From an uncultured Prevotellaceae bacterium (GTDB lineage: Bacteria; Bacteroidota; Bacteroidia; Bacteroidales; Muribaculaceae), in NCBI GenBank assembly GCA_947165675.1, contig CAMVBJ010000014.1, forward strand, positions 1-64,000: a stretch of DNA of 64,000 bases, written 5' to 3'. Shown here piece by piece: positions 51,711 through 62,184 of this stretch (positions are counted from its first letter, which is position 1; each line of letters opens with the position of its first letter). The notes under the pieces were generated by a model. The model searched no databases, had not been told where the DNA came from, and saw only the letters and a list, made by a program, of their open reading frames with translations. The position numbers were made by a program, and so were the translations under genes.

Positions 51711-54700
51711 ATGAGCGACTACACAACTAAAGCGACTGCGGTGCTGGCTGTCAATGGCGACCAGGCCAAGTCAGAAATCCCGAAGCTAAAGAAGCTGATT
51801 GTTGACCTCCAGGTAGCAGTGAACAATGCTGCCAAGGAGGGCAATAAACCGCTTCTGAAGAATCTGAAGAAGGAACTGAAGGATGCCCGCAAACAGCTCA
51901 AGGACTTCGAGAGTGCTGCCCATGCGGCGGACTACGTGATGCGCACCCTTGACAAGGCGACACCCAAACAGCTGAGTGCCGCCCTGCGCCAGCTGAAGAA
52001 GGAGCTGAACGACATCGAGAGGGGGTCCAAGGCCTGGGATGAGCAGGTCAGGAAAATCAAGCGCGTGCAGACGGAGCTCGACCGGGTAAACAAGCAGATG
52101 AAGGGAAATGAGACCTTGTGGACTCGTTTCAGCAAGACTATGTTCCAGTGGGGTAACGCCCTGATGGTGGCCGCCGGTGCCATGACTGGCCTGGTCATGT
52201 CTGGTCGCCGTGCGGTGGAGGCATTTGCCGAAATGGACCAGGAGATGGCCAACGTCCGGAAATTTACTGGCATGGCTGCCGAACAGGTGGAAGCTCTCAA
52301 CGAGGAGTTCAAGCAGATGGACACCCGCTCATCCCGCCAGCAGCTGAACAAACTGGCTCAAGAGGCTGGCCGCTTGGGTATGCAGTCCCAGGAGGATGTG
52401 ATGGGGTTCGTCCGTGCCGCCGACCAGATCAACGTCGCCTTGGATGAGCTGGGTGATGGCGCAACGCTCACCCTGTCCAAACTGACAGACGTTTTCGGTG
52501 ACCGTGAACGTCTGGGCGTTGAACAATCGCTGCTGGCTGTCGGCTCTGTGATCAACGAATTGTCTCAGAACTCGACGGCATCAGCTTCCTATCTGGCAGA
52601 GTTCGCCTCCCGTATGGGTGGCGTGGGTGCCCAGGCGAACATGACGACTCAGCAGATCATGGGATTCGGAGCTGTCCTCGATGCCAACATGCAGAAGGTG
52701 GAGGCATCATCCACGGCCTTGTCACAGGTCATTGTCCGGCTGTACCGTGAGCCCGCCAAATATGCGAAGGTGGCCGGGCTTGACGTGAAGGAGTTCACCG
52801 ACCTGATGAAGAACGATGCCAACGCCGCCCTGATCATGTTCCTGGAGACACTGAACAAGGCTGGAGGCATGGATGTGCTCTCACCCATGTTCAAGGATAT
52901 GGGCGAGAACGGATCCCGCGCTATCGCTGCACTGTCAACGCTGGCCAAACATATCGATGAGGTCAAGAGCCAGCAGGAAGTGGCCAACAGGGCATTTGCC
53001 GAAGGTACGTCGGTAACGAAGGAGTTCAACGTGCAGAACAATACGGTACAGGCACAACTGGATAAGGCCAAGAAACAGTTCCATGAAATGGCTGTTGAGC
53101 TGGGCGAGAAACTGATGCCAGTGATGCGCTATGCCATCACGGGCTCCAGTGCGATGATGAAGGCACTTTCGACCATTGTGTCGTTTGTCGTCGAATATAA
53201 AAAATCGCTAATCACATTAACAGCAGCCATAGTCGCCTACACAGTAGCAGTTAAGGCTTCTGTGATTTGGACAAAATTGGTTGCCGCTGCCCAAGTAGTT
53301 GCCAAAGTCGCTACGGTGGCTTGGACCGCCGTTACTCAACTGGCGGCAGCGGCTATGGCTTTGTTGCAGGGTAATCTTAAGAAGGCGGCTATGGAAATGC
53401 GCATCTTTGCCGCTGTGATCCATGCCAGCCCAATCGGTATCTTGGTCGCCGGTATCACAGCAGCCGTCGTTGCCCTTGTCGCTTTTACCCGTAGGACAAA
53501 TGATGCCGCTAAAGCCCAAAAGGCGCTGAACGACATCAAGAAGGAGGCTGCTAAAAGGATGGTCGAAGAAAAACAGAGGATCGACACTCTTATGGCAGCA
53601 GCCAACAATATGAATCTTACCTATGCTGAGCAAAAGAAGGCTGTCGATGAACTGAACAAAACGATTCCTGGCTTCAATGGCAATATCGATGCTTCTACCC
53701 GTGCGTTTACCTATAGCGAGGCGGCTCTGAGGAAATACAACAATGAGCTGATGAGGCTCTACGAAATCCAAGGAGCCAAGGATAAGTTGGCCGAGCTGGG
53801 TAAACAAAAGGCAGACTTGCTCATCAAGAAACAGGAGACTCAGGATGCCATCAATCGTGAAATGGCAAACGTACCGTCAACCAGGCCTCAGACGTCTCAA
53901 GGTAATGCCGTGCCTGGTGGTGTCGGGGCAGCTGTCGGCCACAGTTCGATGTTGGCTAATCTGCGGTGGAATTTGAGTTCTATCGAAGATGACCTTAAAT
54001 CGGTAGATGCGATGATGAAAGCCATCTTCAATTCTTATGGTACCGACTTGCAGAGGCAGGCACTGTCAACTCCTGGTGTCGCTGAAAGTAACATATCTGG
54101 TACAGGCTATTCTGGTGGCGGCGGTTCTGGCTCCGGTTCTGGAGGAAGCTCCGCTAAAACTGACAAGTTCGCTGCCGAAAAGTCTTGGCGTGAGCGCGAA
54201 ATAGCCCTCAATAAGATTGCCTGGCTAACTGGAGAAAAGGACTATGAGGAGTACACCAACCGAATGCTGGAGATTGAATCTCAGTATCATGCGAAACGCC
54301 TCCAGCATGAAGATCTCGAGGGGAATGAGCAGGTCACAATTCAGGCCGAATACCTTGAGGCCCGAAAGAAGCAGCAAGAGCAGTTCGACAAGTGGACCAT
54401 CGAGGAGGAGAACCAGGCTTATGAGGACTTGAAGCGGGAAATCCAGGACGACTACCTGCAGAAGCGCATCACCACTGAGACCTACAACATGGAGCTGGAG
54501 AATATCGAGATGGCCCACATGCGCGCGCTTACCTATATCACTCGTGAAGGTACCGACGAACGCAAGAAGGCTGAAGACGAGTATCGGGCTAGATTGGTGT
54601 CTGACCAGCAGAAGCGGCAGAAGGAATATGAGGCTGCCGTCAAGAAGCACCAGGAGGAACTGACGCGCATCTACGACACCTACTACCTGAGCGACAAGGA

Positions 54701-55766
54701 GCAGAAAGACCGCCGATATGCTGAAGCCAAGGCGCTCATCGAGGAGGTCTATAAGCAGGAGCTCGCCAAAGCCGGTGAAAACGAGGGCAAGAAGGCCGAG
54801 ATCAAAAAACGCCATGCGGAAGCCCTTAAAAAACTCTATGAGGAAATCTATGGCGAGACTGAAAAACAGGCACAGTCCCTGGAGGACTGGATAGGCAAGT
54901 TCCTGGATAAAGTGTTTGGACAGGGTACCTGGGAGAAATACGGCGATATGCTCAAGTCGATGTTCGCCTCCATGTCCTCAATGTTTGACGGCCTGAACAA
55001 AATGGCTGAGGCCGACAGCGAATTGCGCCTGGCACGGCTGGAGAAATACTACGAGCGTGAGATCTCGATGGCTGAAGGCAATGCCTATAAGGTGAAACAG
55101 ATCGAGCGCAAGAAGCAGAAAGAGGAAGCAAAGCTGAAGGCTGAGGCATCCAAGCGCCAGTTTGCCCAGCAGGTGATATCGGCTGTGGCTGAAACGGCTC
55201 TCGCTGCCATCAATGCCTATGCTTCTGCCTCTAAAGTAAGCTGGCTGTTGGGACCTATCGCTGCTGCCATGGCAGTAGCCGCCGGCGGCATCCAGATTGC
55301 GGCCATCAAAAAGCAACAGGCGGCATCCCTGGCTCAAGGCTACTCACAAGGTGGCTTCACTCCTGATGGGCGACCTGACCAGCCTGTAGGTGTGGTTCAT
55401 GCCGGCGAGTGGGTGGCCAGCCAGAAATTGCTGAAGAACCCGCAGACGCGTGCAGCCATCGATGCGCTTGATTATGCACAGCGCAACAACACCATTGGTC
55501 GTATATCGGCGGCTGACGTGTCCCGCTCTATCACCGCTCCGTCTATCATCGCCGGTGCTGCAGGGGATGGTACCATGCAGCGCACCATGGAGGCGATGGT
55601 GGCTGTGATGGCTCGCTACGGGGACACGATGAGCCGACTGGGCGAACGCCTCGATGAGCCGTTCGTGACGGTGAACACGGTGGAGGGAGACATGGGCATC
55701 AAGAAAGCCCAGGACGACTACCAGAAGATGATCAATAACACTTTGCCTAAAAACAAGAGAAAATGA
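51711..55766 (+). CDS. Tail tape measure protein
   Basis: 1351 residues. A TP901-type core is visible at about 165-480 (FAEMDQEMANVRKFTGMAAEQVEALNEEFKQMDTRSSRQQLNKLAQEAGRLG). Hydrophobic segments lie near 490-590 (ITLTAAIVAYTVAV, IGILVAGITAAVVALVAF) and 1160-1200. Long coiled coils fill 860-1100. The length sets the tail at about 200 nm by the usual 1.5 Angstrom per residue rule. A noncontractile tail is likely, since no sheath gene is seen. Confidence 0.88.
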   Translation: MSDYTTKATAVLAVNGDQAKSEIPKLKKLIVDLQVAVNNAAKEGNKPLLKNLKKELKDARKQLKDFESAAHAADYVMRTLDKATPKQLSAALRQLKKELNDIERGSKAWDEQVRKIKRVQTELDRVNKQMKGNETLWTRFSKTMFQWGNALMVAAGAMTGLVMSGRRAVEAFAEMDQEMANVRKFTGMAAEQVEALNEEFKQMDTRSSRQQLNKLAQEAGRLGMQSQEDVMGFVRAADQINVALDELGDGATLTLSKLTDVFGDRERLGVEQSLLAVGSVINELSQNSTASASYLAEFASRMGGVGAQANMTTQQIMGFGAVLDANMQKVEASSTALSQVIVRLYREPAKYAKVAGLDVKEFTDLMKNDANAALIMFLETLNKAGGMDVLSPMFKDMGENGSRAIAALSTLAKHIDEVKSQQEVANRAFAEGTSVTKEFNVQNNTVQAQLDKAKKQFHEMAVELGEKLMPVMRYAITGSSAMMKALSTIVSFVVEYKKSLITLTAAIVAYTVAVKASVIWTKLVAAAQVVAKVATVAWTAVTQLAAAAMALLQGNLKKAAMEMRIFAAVIHASPIGILVAGITAAVVALVAFTRRTNDAAKAQKALNDIKKEAAKRMVEEKQRIDTLMAAANNMNLTYAEQKKAVDELNKTIPGFNGNIDASTRAFTYSEAALRKYNNELMRLYEIQGAKDKLAELGKQKADLLIKKQETQDAINREMANVPSTRPQTSQGNAVPGGVGAAVGHSSMLANLRWNLSSIEDDLKSVDAMMKAIFNSYGTDLQRQALSTPGVAESNISGTGYSGGGGSGSGSGGSSAKTDKFAAEKSWREREIALNKIAWLTGEKDYEEYTNRMLEIESQYHAKRLQHEDLEGNEQVTIQAEYLEARKKQQEQFDKWTIEEENQAYEDLKREIQDDYLQKRITTETYNMELENIEMAHMRALTYITREGTDERKKAEDEYRARLVSDQQKRQKEYEAAVKKHQEELTRIYDTYYLSDKEQKDRRYAEAKALIEEVYKQELAKAGENEGKKAEIKKRHAEALKKLYEEIYGETEKQAQSLEDWIGKFLDKVFGQGTWEKYGDMLKSMFASMSSMFDGLNKMAEADSELRLARLEKYYEREISMAEGNAYKVKQIERKKQKEEAKLKAEASKRQFAQQVISAVAETALAAINAYASASKVSWLLGPIAAAMAVAAGGIQIAAIKKQQAASLAQGYSQGGFTPDGRPDQPVGVVHAGEWVASQKLLKNPQTRAAIDALDYAQRNNTIGRISAADVSRSITAPSIIAGAAGDGTMQRTMEAMVAVMARYGDTMSRLGERLDEPFVTVNTVEGDMGIKKAQDDYQKMINNTLPKNKRK

Positions 55767-57760
55767 TACTGCTGATAGACCATAAGCCTGCGGCCATCAA
55801 GGACGGCTCGAGCTTTGACTATACATCCGATAACAGGATGTTCGCTGACCGTGACGACTACACGATGAGCATTGAGCTGCCGCTGGACTGCCCCGAGAAT
55901 GCAGCTATCTTCGGGAATATCCACCGTAAGGAGGCCGATATTAACAACCTCTATTTCGATGCTGAGATCATCGCCGACGACTTTCACAAATCGGGTGCCG
56001 CTGTGCTCGTCTCAATTACTGAGTCTATGGCCAAGGTGCAGTTCATCGCCGGGCGTTCGTTCCAGAACTTCTACCCGGCCTTCGATAACATCTACATCGA
56101 TGAGTTGGAGCTGGGGGCTATACCCTACTGGATTCCAGACAACCATGCGGACACGCATGGCGGAAGCAACAACAGGAACGACAGGCCAAATACCCGCCCT
56201 GGCGCTTCCGGCAGGGGCAGGGTTGAGCCTGGCGAGCAGGAGGAGTCGATTACAAAAACCACCAGCGAAGCATGGGGCACTGGAGACATCATCGCCTTGC
56301 CGTGGGTGAACGCTTCCAGCGGCAACATCCAGAACCGTGCCGATTACCTGTCTGGTCAATGGGTCTGGCATGTTCGGCAGGATGATGACGACGATACCGA
56401 AATTGTGCGCCGTCTCTCCTGCCAGATCCGTGTCTATACTCTGGTGGAGAAGATCTGCACGGCTCTTGGCTATACCTTTGATGGAGAAGCATGGCAAAGC
56501 AGTGATTGGTACTGCCTCTACTCGTTCAACTCATTGCCTGGTGCATGGGGCGCACGCTGCTGGGAGGACACACTGCCTCACTGGTCGGTCAACGAACTGT
56601 TTAACCATCTCGAGAGGCTTATGCTTTGCGAGTTTGACATCAACCATAAGGATAAGACTATAGCATTTTCTTGGAGTCAAGAAAATGGTGCTAATGCGGG
56701 CACAATAGTCATCGATAAGGTAGTTGATGAGTTCACGGCTTCGGTCTCCAAAGATGATGACAGCCAGTACCGGGGCAAACGAAACATCGGCTATGCGGAC
56801 GCAGGACATAATATGTCGAACATCTACAACTGTGACTGGTACTTCCGCAAAGGCAAGGTGTACATGAAAGAATACGAAACCCTTCAGGAGATTATTACAT
56901 GGCTAAACACCCGGCCTGCTGAATGGTTCCGAGGGGAGGCATGGAGCTTCATCTTCCATGCCATTGATGTCGATAACTACTTCATCCTATACGTTACTGG
57001 ACGCTATCTGACGGACGCCGCTCAAGCCGACGCTGTCGACCAGTACAGCGACAGTTACAGGCTGCTCCCGTTGAATGCGTTTGGCGCACGCATTTTTGAT
57101 GAGGAAAACTGGGAAGAGCAAGAGGATATCGAAATCGTCCCTGCATGGATCGACGAGACAGATCATGGCTGGCTGCCGTTCTTCGATGCCGGGGAATTGG
57201 ACAACGAGGCTACGTCGGGTGAGCAATACAAGAAGATCTTCCATGGCTGGACTCCAGCAACCGATCAAGGCACTGTCGAACCCGACCAGATTCTACAGTC
57301 CACAAGGTTTCTCAGCATCAAGAACGGAGACAAAGACGACCATTCGAGCTATTCGACCCTGCAGGTGGGTTTCTGGTATGGGGCAAGCATGTATTATTAC
57401 GGGAATGGACAGCTGCCTCATCCGTTCCTGGATGAGTATGACACCATCACGGATGCCAACTATTTTGGAAGCCCTTATAATGTGCTCTACCAAACATATT
57501 ACGTCCAACAGAGCTGGAGAAACGGGAGCCTGAGGCTGAACAGCGACAAGTACGGCCAGGGCAAGCAACTGCTACAAACCGTCGATATCGATAACAAGAA
57601 AAAGTATGAGTTTTCCTTCCTGATGGAAGGGATGCCGGATGTCCGGGCAACGTATATCATCAGGGGAAAGAAGTACCTCTGCAGCTCCATCAAGACGGAA
57701 ATCACGCAACAGGGCTTGAGCCGACTGAAGAAGGGCACCTTCTGGAGGATATTAGAGTGA
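55763..57760 (+). CDS. Tail tip / distal tail protein
   Basis: 665 residues, following the tape measure gene with a four-base overlap. Beta-rich N-terminus (MILLIDHKPAAIKDGSSFDYTSDNRMFADRDDYTMSIELPLD), a low-complexity Asn/Gly/Arg linker near 130-160, and many aromatic residues in the rest. This is the common post-tape-measure tail protein of Bacteroidales siphophages. Its end overlaps the integrase gene, which runs the other way, by nine bases. Confidence 0.6.
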   Translation: MILLIDHKPAAIKDGSSFDYTSDNRMFADRDDYTMSIELPLDCPENAAIFGNIHRKEADINNLYFDAEIIADDFHKSGAAVLVSITESMAKVQFIAGRSFQNFYPAFDNIYIDELELGAIPYWIPDNHADTHGGSNNRNDRPNTRPGASGRGRVEPGEQEESITKTTSEAWGTGDIIALPWVNASSGNIQNRADYLSGQWVWHVRQDDDDDTEIVRRLSCQIRVYTLVEKICTALGYTFDGEAWQSSDWYCLYSFNSLPGAWGARCWEDTLPHWSVNELFNHLERLMLCEFDINHKDKTIAFSWSQENGANAGTIVIDKVVDEFTASVSKDDDSQYRGKRNIGYADAGHNMSNIYNCDWYFRKGKVYMKEYETLQEIITWLNTRPAEWFRGEAWSFIFHAIDVDNYFILYVTGRYLTDAAQADAVDQYSDSYRLLPLNAFGARIFDEENWEEQEDIEIVPAWIDETDHGWLPFFDAGELDNEATSGEQYKKIFHGWTPATDQGTVEPDQILQSTRFLSIKNGDKDDHSSYSTLQVGFWYGASMYYYGNGQLPHPFLDEYDTITDANYFGSPYNVLYQTYYVQQSWRNGSLRLNSDKYGQGKQLLQTVDIDNKKKYEFSFLMEGMPDVRATYIIRGKKYLCSSIKTEITQQGLSRLKKGTFWRILE

Positions 57761-58957
57761 GCCTTCCCAGGACAGCACCTGCTCGTTGGCTCTCTGCAGG
57801 TGCCGCGTGTAAACCTCGGTGACTGCCAAAGAGCTGTGCCTTGCCTGGTCTCTCACCGCAATGCTGGTGATGTTCCTGTCCAACATCTCAGTGATTCCGG
57901 TGTCCTTCAGGCTGTAGAACTGCCATTCGGGGCGGAGGCTCAAGGCACGTCTCACCACCGCCCAATGGTGTCGGAATATGACAGGATCCACCTGGTGCTC
58001 GCCCGGCTTGAGGTCAACGGAAAAAAGAAAGTCTTGGCCGGCGGCATGGAATGTGCCCAGGTCGATAGCATGAGCCATTACCTTATTGGGGACGGTAACC
58101 ACCATGGTCTCCCGATTCTTGGCTGCGTCGGCAGGGATCGTGATGGTCCCTGCCTTGATGTTGAACCAGCCCACTCTTAACCTGGTCATCTCTACCGGCC
58201 TTATGAAACAGTTATACAGCAGTTGGCAGGCCAGCAGGAAATAAGGATCATTCTGCTTCAAGTAGGCTGATATCTGTTTGACAACATTCGTGGGGATGAC
58301 TTGGCGCTTCTTGCGCAGGTGCTTACGGTCGATGAACGGGATGCCGTCTGTCGGCCGAATTGTTAGATAAGACTTATCAACTGCCCATCCGCAGAAGTTC
58401 CCCAGCCATGACAAGTAATTATTCCTGGTCTGACCGCCGTTATCTCGATCGATGAAGATGTAGTCCAGGAACTCGACGATATAAGCTCTGTCAAGCTGAT
58501 ATATATAATATATGGGGTGCTCCTTCACATAGCTCCTCAGATTTTTCATGTAGGATTTGTAGCCGACATAGGTCTCCTTGCGGTAGTTCCCGGAGCTGTA
58601 CATCTTATCGATGTAACGCTCATAGGACTCGCATACATCGTCGAAAAGGTGAAGCTCGCCGATGTCCTGAGCTATCCATGGATTCCAACCGCGCTGCAGC
58701 TGGGTTGTTAGTCTGCCTATAACCTCACGGGCATAGGCCCTGCGCCGGCCAATGGATTTTATTCTGTTTACCTTGATTTTCTTGCGCCTGAGTTTCCCTT
58801 GGGCGGGGTCGAAGCAATAAAACTCAATGTACCATTCAGTTCCTTCCCTTAGTACCGGTAAGGTAAATTGCTTTACATAATCGATGCTCCCGTGCTTGAA
58901 CGGAAGTACAGAGGGTTTAATTGATTTGTGTGGAGTCAACATTTTTTTTGATGACAT
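57752..58957 (-). CDS. int: Phage integrase (tyrosine recombinase)
   Basis: 401 residues from ATG 58957. Catalytic Arg is in NCFIRPVEMTRLRVG; box II reads FYSLKDTGITEML, where the usual HxLR is replaced by a Lys-Asp-Thr-Gly form known in Bacteroidetes integrases; ARHSSLAVTEVYTRH holds the last His/Arg-type box and nucleophile Tyr. It abuts attR, as expected of the enzyme responsible for integration at tRNA-Pro. A TTG at 59035 would extend it into the attachment repeat. Confidence 0.85.
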   Translation of the reverse strand: MSSKKMLTPHKSIKPSVLPFKHGSIDYVKQFTLPVLREGTEWYIEFYCFDPAQGKLRRKKIKVNRIKSIGRRRAYAREVIGRLTTQLQRGWNPWIAQDIGELHLFDDVCESYERYIDKMYSSGNYRKETYVGYKSYMKNLRSYVKEHPIYYIYQLDRAYIVEFLDYIFIDRDNGGQTRNNYLSWLGNFCGWAVDKSYLTIRPTDGIPFIDRKHLRKKRQVIPTNVVKQISAYLKQNDPYFLLACQLLYNCFIRPVEMTRLRVGWFNIKAGTITIPADAAKNRETMVVTVPNKVMAHAIDLGTFHAAGQDFLFSVDLKPGEHQVDPVIFRHHWAVVRRALSLRPEWQFYSLKDTGITEMLDRNITSIAVRDQARHSSLAVTEVYTRHLQRANEQVLSWEGSL

Positions 58958-59013
58958 TTCTTGCGAAACGCCACCTATGTTGATAAAAGGGCCAATAAAA
59001 GGGCGAATTGATT

Positions 59014-59103
59014 TGTCCCGATTTTGTCCCGGCAATTTTTGAAAAAATGGTCTAACTTGTTGATAATCAATAAGTTAGACCACATAGAGTCGGGGTGAGA
59101 AGA
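59014..59103. other. attR: right attachment site
   Basis: Matches attL over 90 bases with three mismatches; bases 59042-59103 are identical to 8850-8911. It includes the 3' 14 bases of tRNA-Pro and its terminator. Two TGTCCCG 9-mers at 59014 and 59025 lie on the phage side, and a matching pair on the host side of attL. Confidence 0.9.
59042..59082 (-). terminator. Terminator of tRNA-Pro
   Basis: TGGTCTAACTT (59048-59058) pairs with AAGTTAGACCA (59072-59082), and six T follow on the minus strand (59047-59042). The hairpin is inside the attachment core, so integration keeps it intact. Confidence 0.8.
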
Positions 59104-59163
59104 CTCGAACTTCCGGCCTCCACGTCCCGAACGTGGCGCGCTAACCAACTGTGCTACACCCCG
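59090..59163 (-). tRNA. tRNA-Pro(CGG), phage integration target
   Basis: 74 bases without encoded CCA: acceptor CGGGGTG/CACCCCG with discriminator A; D-arm GCAC...GCGC; anticodon stem CCACG/CGTGG with loop TTCGGGA (anticodon CGG); T-arm GGAAG, TTCGAGT, CTTCT. The 3' 14 bases lie in the attachment repeat, so the gene is restored after integration. Confidence 0.95.
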
Positions 59164-59229
59164 AATCTCTTTTAGCGGTGCAAAATTACTGCTATTTTTT
59201 GAATCTAAGCAATAATTCACTGATTTTTT

Positions 59230-62055
59230 TTAATGGGCGTCAAGCCAGTTGGTGGCGGCGCCGTGGCTGGCGGTCAACTTCACCTTGCCCTGATAGACGC
59301 CCTCCATCTCCTCGATGACGATGCGCTGCACGCGGTCGAGCTCGCTGGGCAGGACGTCAAAGTTGAGTTCGTCATGCACTTGCAGGATCATCCTTGACTG
59401 GATGCCCTCGTCCTGGAAGCGCTGGTAGATGCGCACCATGGCGAGCTTGATGACATCGGCGGCGGTGCCCTGGATGGGTGCATTGATGGCATTGCGCTCA
59501 CTGAAGCCTCTCACCACGGCGTTGCGGGAGTTGATGTCGGGCAACATGCGGCGGCGGCCATACAGGGTGGTGACGTATCCTTTTTCACGGGCCTGGGCTA
59601 TGGAGCGGTCAATGTAGTCGCGCACTTGGGGAAATGTCGCATAGTAGCCGTCGATGAGCATCTTGGCCTCATCCCGCGGGATGTTCAATCGTTGTGCCAG
59701 GCCAAAGGCGCTGATGCCGTACAGGATGCCAAAGTTGGCCGTTTTGGCCTTGCGGCGCTCGTCACCAGTAACTTGTTCCAAGGGTTTATGGTAGATGCGC
59801 GCTGCTGTGATGGCATGGATGTCATGACCGTGGGCAAAGGCATCGAGCATCGTCTGGTCATGGCTCAAGTCGGCGACCAGGCGCAATTCAATCTGCGAGT
59901 AGTCGGCGCTGAAGAACACGTTTCCGTCGGCGGGGATAAAGGCGCGGCGGATTTCCTTGCCCTCATCGTTGCGCACCGGGATGTTCTGCAGGTTGGGATT
60001 GGTCGATGACAGGCGGCCGGTAGCGGTGACCGTCTGGTTGTAGGTCGTGTGGATGCGGCCCGTGGCGGGGTTGATCAGGGCAGGCAAGGCGTTGACGTAG
60101 GTCGATAGGAGCTTGCGGATGCCCCTCAGTTCAAGGATCTTGTCGATGAGTGGATGGCGGTCCCGCAGTTTCAAGAGGATGTCCTCGGTGGTGCTGTACT
60201 GGCCCGTCTTGGTTTTCTTGGCTTTGGGGTCTATCTTGAGATGGTCGAACAGTACCTCGCCCACCTGGGCAGGAGAAGCCGTGTTGAAAGGCACGCCAGC
60301 CAACTGGTGACATTCGGTTTCCAGTCGGTTCATTTGCTCGGTCAGGGCGATGGAGTAGTCATGAAGTGCCTTGACGTCGATGCGCGCACCAGCCAACTCC
60401 ATGCTTGCAAGCACCTTGACCAGAGGCAACTCGATGTCGGTCAACAGTTTTTCCAATCCTTGCTCATGGAGTGCCGTGTTGAGCACGTCGGGCAGTTGCA
60501 GGGTGAGGTCGGCTGCCTCACAGGCCCAGCGTGAGAGCGCCTCGGGGGCTACCTGTGAGGGCTTGAGTTGGTTGCGTCCCTTGGGGCCTAAGACGCTTTC
60601 GGGGGTGATGGCGGTGTAATGGAGCAGTTCGTAGGCCATCTCGGCAATGGAGTGTCCGCGCTCGGGCTGGAGCAGGTAGTGAGCCACGGCCGTGTCATAG
60701 TAGGGTGCCGTGAAGCGGATACCGTGCTGGTCGAGGGCAACCATCGTGCGCTTGATATCACTGCTCACGATGCAAGCCTTGCCGTCGAACAGTGGCGCTA
60801 TGGCCTTGAGCATCTCCTGCTTGCCGTCGCACCTGATAAATGATGCCTCATGCTGCTTGCCGCACAGGGCGATGCCGATAATCTTGAGCTGCATGGCGTT
60901 GCTGCCCGTGCCCAGCAGGCTGATGGCCACGCGTGGCATGTCCATGAGCTCGCTGACGAGGGTAGCGGCCTGGGTGGGTGAGGTGATCAACTGGTAGTTG
61001 TGACTGACCTGGTCGATGGAGGTGTAAACGGGTACAGAGGGGGAGTCGTCTTCAAGGTCGAACAGCGAGAGCTGCTTGCCTGGCGTGCCCGATGGGGGCG
61101 TGGCAGGCTTGCTCTGGCCGGCGGGGGCTTTGTCGCTCGTTGGCTGCTCCTGGGCAGTGACGTTGTCAAGGCCGACGTTGGCCTCACCGCCATCGATCAG
61201 CCGCTGTGTGAGGGTGCGGAATTCCAGCTCGGCAAATACCTGGCGCAGGGCGTCCATATCGACGGGCTTGCGGCTCAGGGTGTCGGCATCGAGGGTAATG
61301 GGGACGTCGGTAATGATGGTGGCGAGCCACTTGGACATGCGTATCTGTTCGGCGTTATCCTCGACACGCTGTTTCTGGGCTCCCTTGAGTTCGCTGGTGT
61401 GCTCCAGCAGGTTCTCGATGGAGCCGTATTGCTGGATGAGTTTCTCGGCGGTCTTGGGTCCCACACCAGGGCAGCCGGGGATGTTGTCGGCTGAGTCTCC
61501 CATGAGACCCAGGATGTCGATCAGCTGGGTGGGAGACTGGATGCCATACTTGGCGTTGACCTCATCGACACCCTCGATGATGTTCTTGCCAGGGTTAAAG
61601 ACCTTGATGTTAGGGGTCACCAATTGGCCGAAGTCCTTGTCACCGGTGACCATATAGGTGAAGAATCCCTGCTGCTCGGCCAGGTGGGATAGGGTGCCGA
61701 TCACATCATCGGCCTCATAGCCCTCGACCTCGTAGATGGGGATGCGGTAGGCCTGGAGGATGCGCTTGATGTAGGGGACGGCCTGGAGGATGCCCTCGGG
61801 GGTCTTCTCACGGTTGGCCTTGTAGGGTTCGTAGCTCTTGTGGCGGAAGGTGTTGCCACCAGGAGGGTCAAAGCACACCGCGATGTGGGTGGGGTGCTCG
61901 CGCTTGAGCAAGTCTTGCAGGGTGTTGACAAAACCGAACACGGCCGACGTGTCGATACCGGTCGAAGTGACGCGTGGGCTACGCACCATGGCATAGAAGG
62001 CCCTAAAGATGAGAGCATAGGCGTCAAGAAGCAGCAGTTTCTTATTAGGTTCCAT
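59230..62055 (-). CDS. polA: DNA polymerase I
   Basis: 941 residues. 5'-3' exonuclease domain (1-300; LLLDAYALIFRAFYAMVRSPR, VEGYEADDVIGTL, TGDKDFGQLV). Polymerase motifs: A FFSADYSQIELRLVADLSHD, B KTANFGILYG, C QVHDELNFDV. The 3'-5' exonuclease region is present, but the DxE metal motif reads AISLLGTG, so proofreading is probably lost. It fills gaps in repair and removes RNA primers. Host gene flanking the tRNA. Confidence 0.93.
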   Translation of the reverse strand: MEPNKKLLLLDAYALIFRAFYAMVRSPRVTSTGIDTSAVFGFVNTLQDLLKREHPTHIAVCFDPPGGNTFRHKSYEPYKANREKTPEGILQAVPYIKRILQAYRIPIYEVEGYEADDVIGTLSHLAEQQGFFTYMVTGDKDFGQLVTPNIKVFNPGKNIIEGVDEVNAKYGIQSPTQLIDILGLMGDSADNIPGCPGVGPKTAEKLIQQYGSIENLLEHTSELKGAQKQRVEDNAEQIRMSKWLATIITDVPITLDADTLSRKPVDMDALRQVFAELEFRTLTQRLIDGGEANVGLDNVTAQEQPTSDKAPAGQSKPATPPSGTPGKQLSLFDLEDDSPSVPVYTSIDQVSHNYQLITSPTQAATLVSELMDMPRVAISLLGTGSNAMQLKIIGIALCGKQHEASFIRCDGKQEMLKAIAPLFDGKACIVSSDIKRTMVALDQHGIRFTAPYYDTAVAHYLLQPERGHSIAEMAYELLHYTAITPESVLGPKGRNQLKPSQVAPEALSRWACEAADLTLQLPDVLNTALHEQGLEKLLTDIELPLVKVLASMELAGARIDVKALHDYSIALTEQMNRLETECHQLAGVPFNTASPAQVGEVLFDHLKIDPKAKKTKTGQYSTTEDILLKLRDRHPLIDKILELRGIRKLLSTYVNALPALINPATGRIHTTYNQTVTATGRLSSTNPNLQNIPVRNDEGKEIRRAFIPADGNVFFSADYSQIELRLVADLSHDQTMLDAFAHGHDIHAITAARIYHKPLEQVTGDERRKAKTANFGILYGISAFGLAQRLNIPRDEAKMLIDGYYATFPQVRDYIDRSIAQAREKGYVTTLYGRRRMLPDINSRNAVVRGFSERNAINAPIQGTAADVIKLAMVRIYQRFQDEGIQSRMILQVHDELNFDVLPSELDRVQRIVIEEMEGVYQGKVKLTASHGAATNWLDAH

Positions 62056-62170
62056 AATATATAGACGGTTTTAAGGGGCTAAAGATAGTAATTTTTTGGT
62101 GTTTTAGGTATTTCGGGGCGTAAAAAACATTTTTACTCTTAAAAATGGTGGCGTTCCCAGGAATTATTGC

Positions 62171-62178
62171 TAACTTTG
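62171..62178 (+). promoter_or_regulatory. Promoter -7 element of the polyprenyl synthase gene
   Basis: TAACTTTG lies 6 bases before ATG 62185, so the transcript should have a leader of only a few bases. Confidence 0.5.
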
Positions 62179-62184
62179 CAGACT

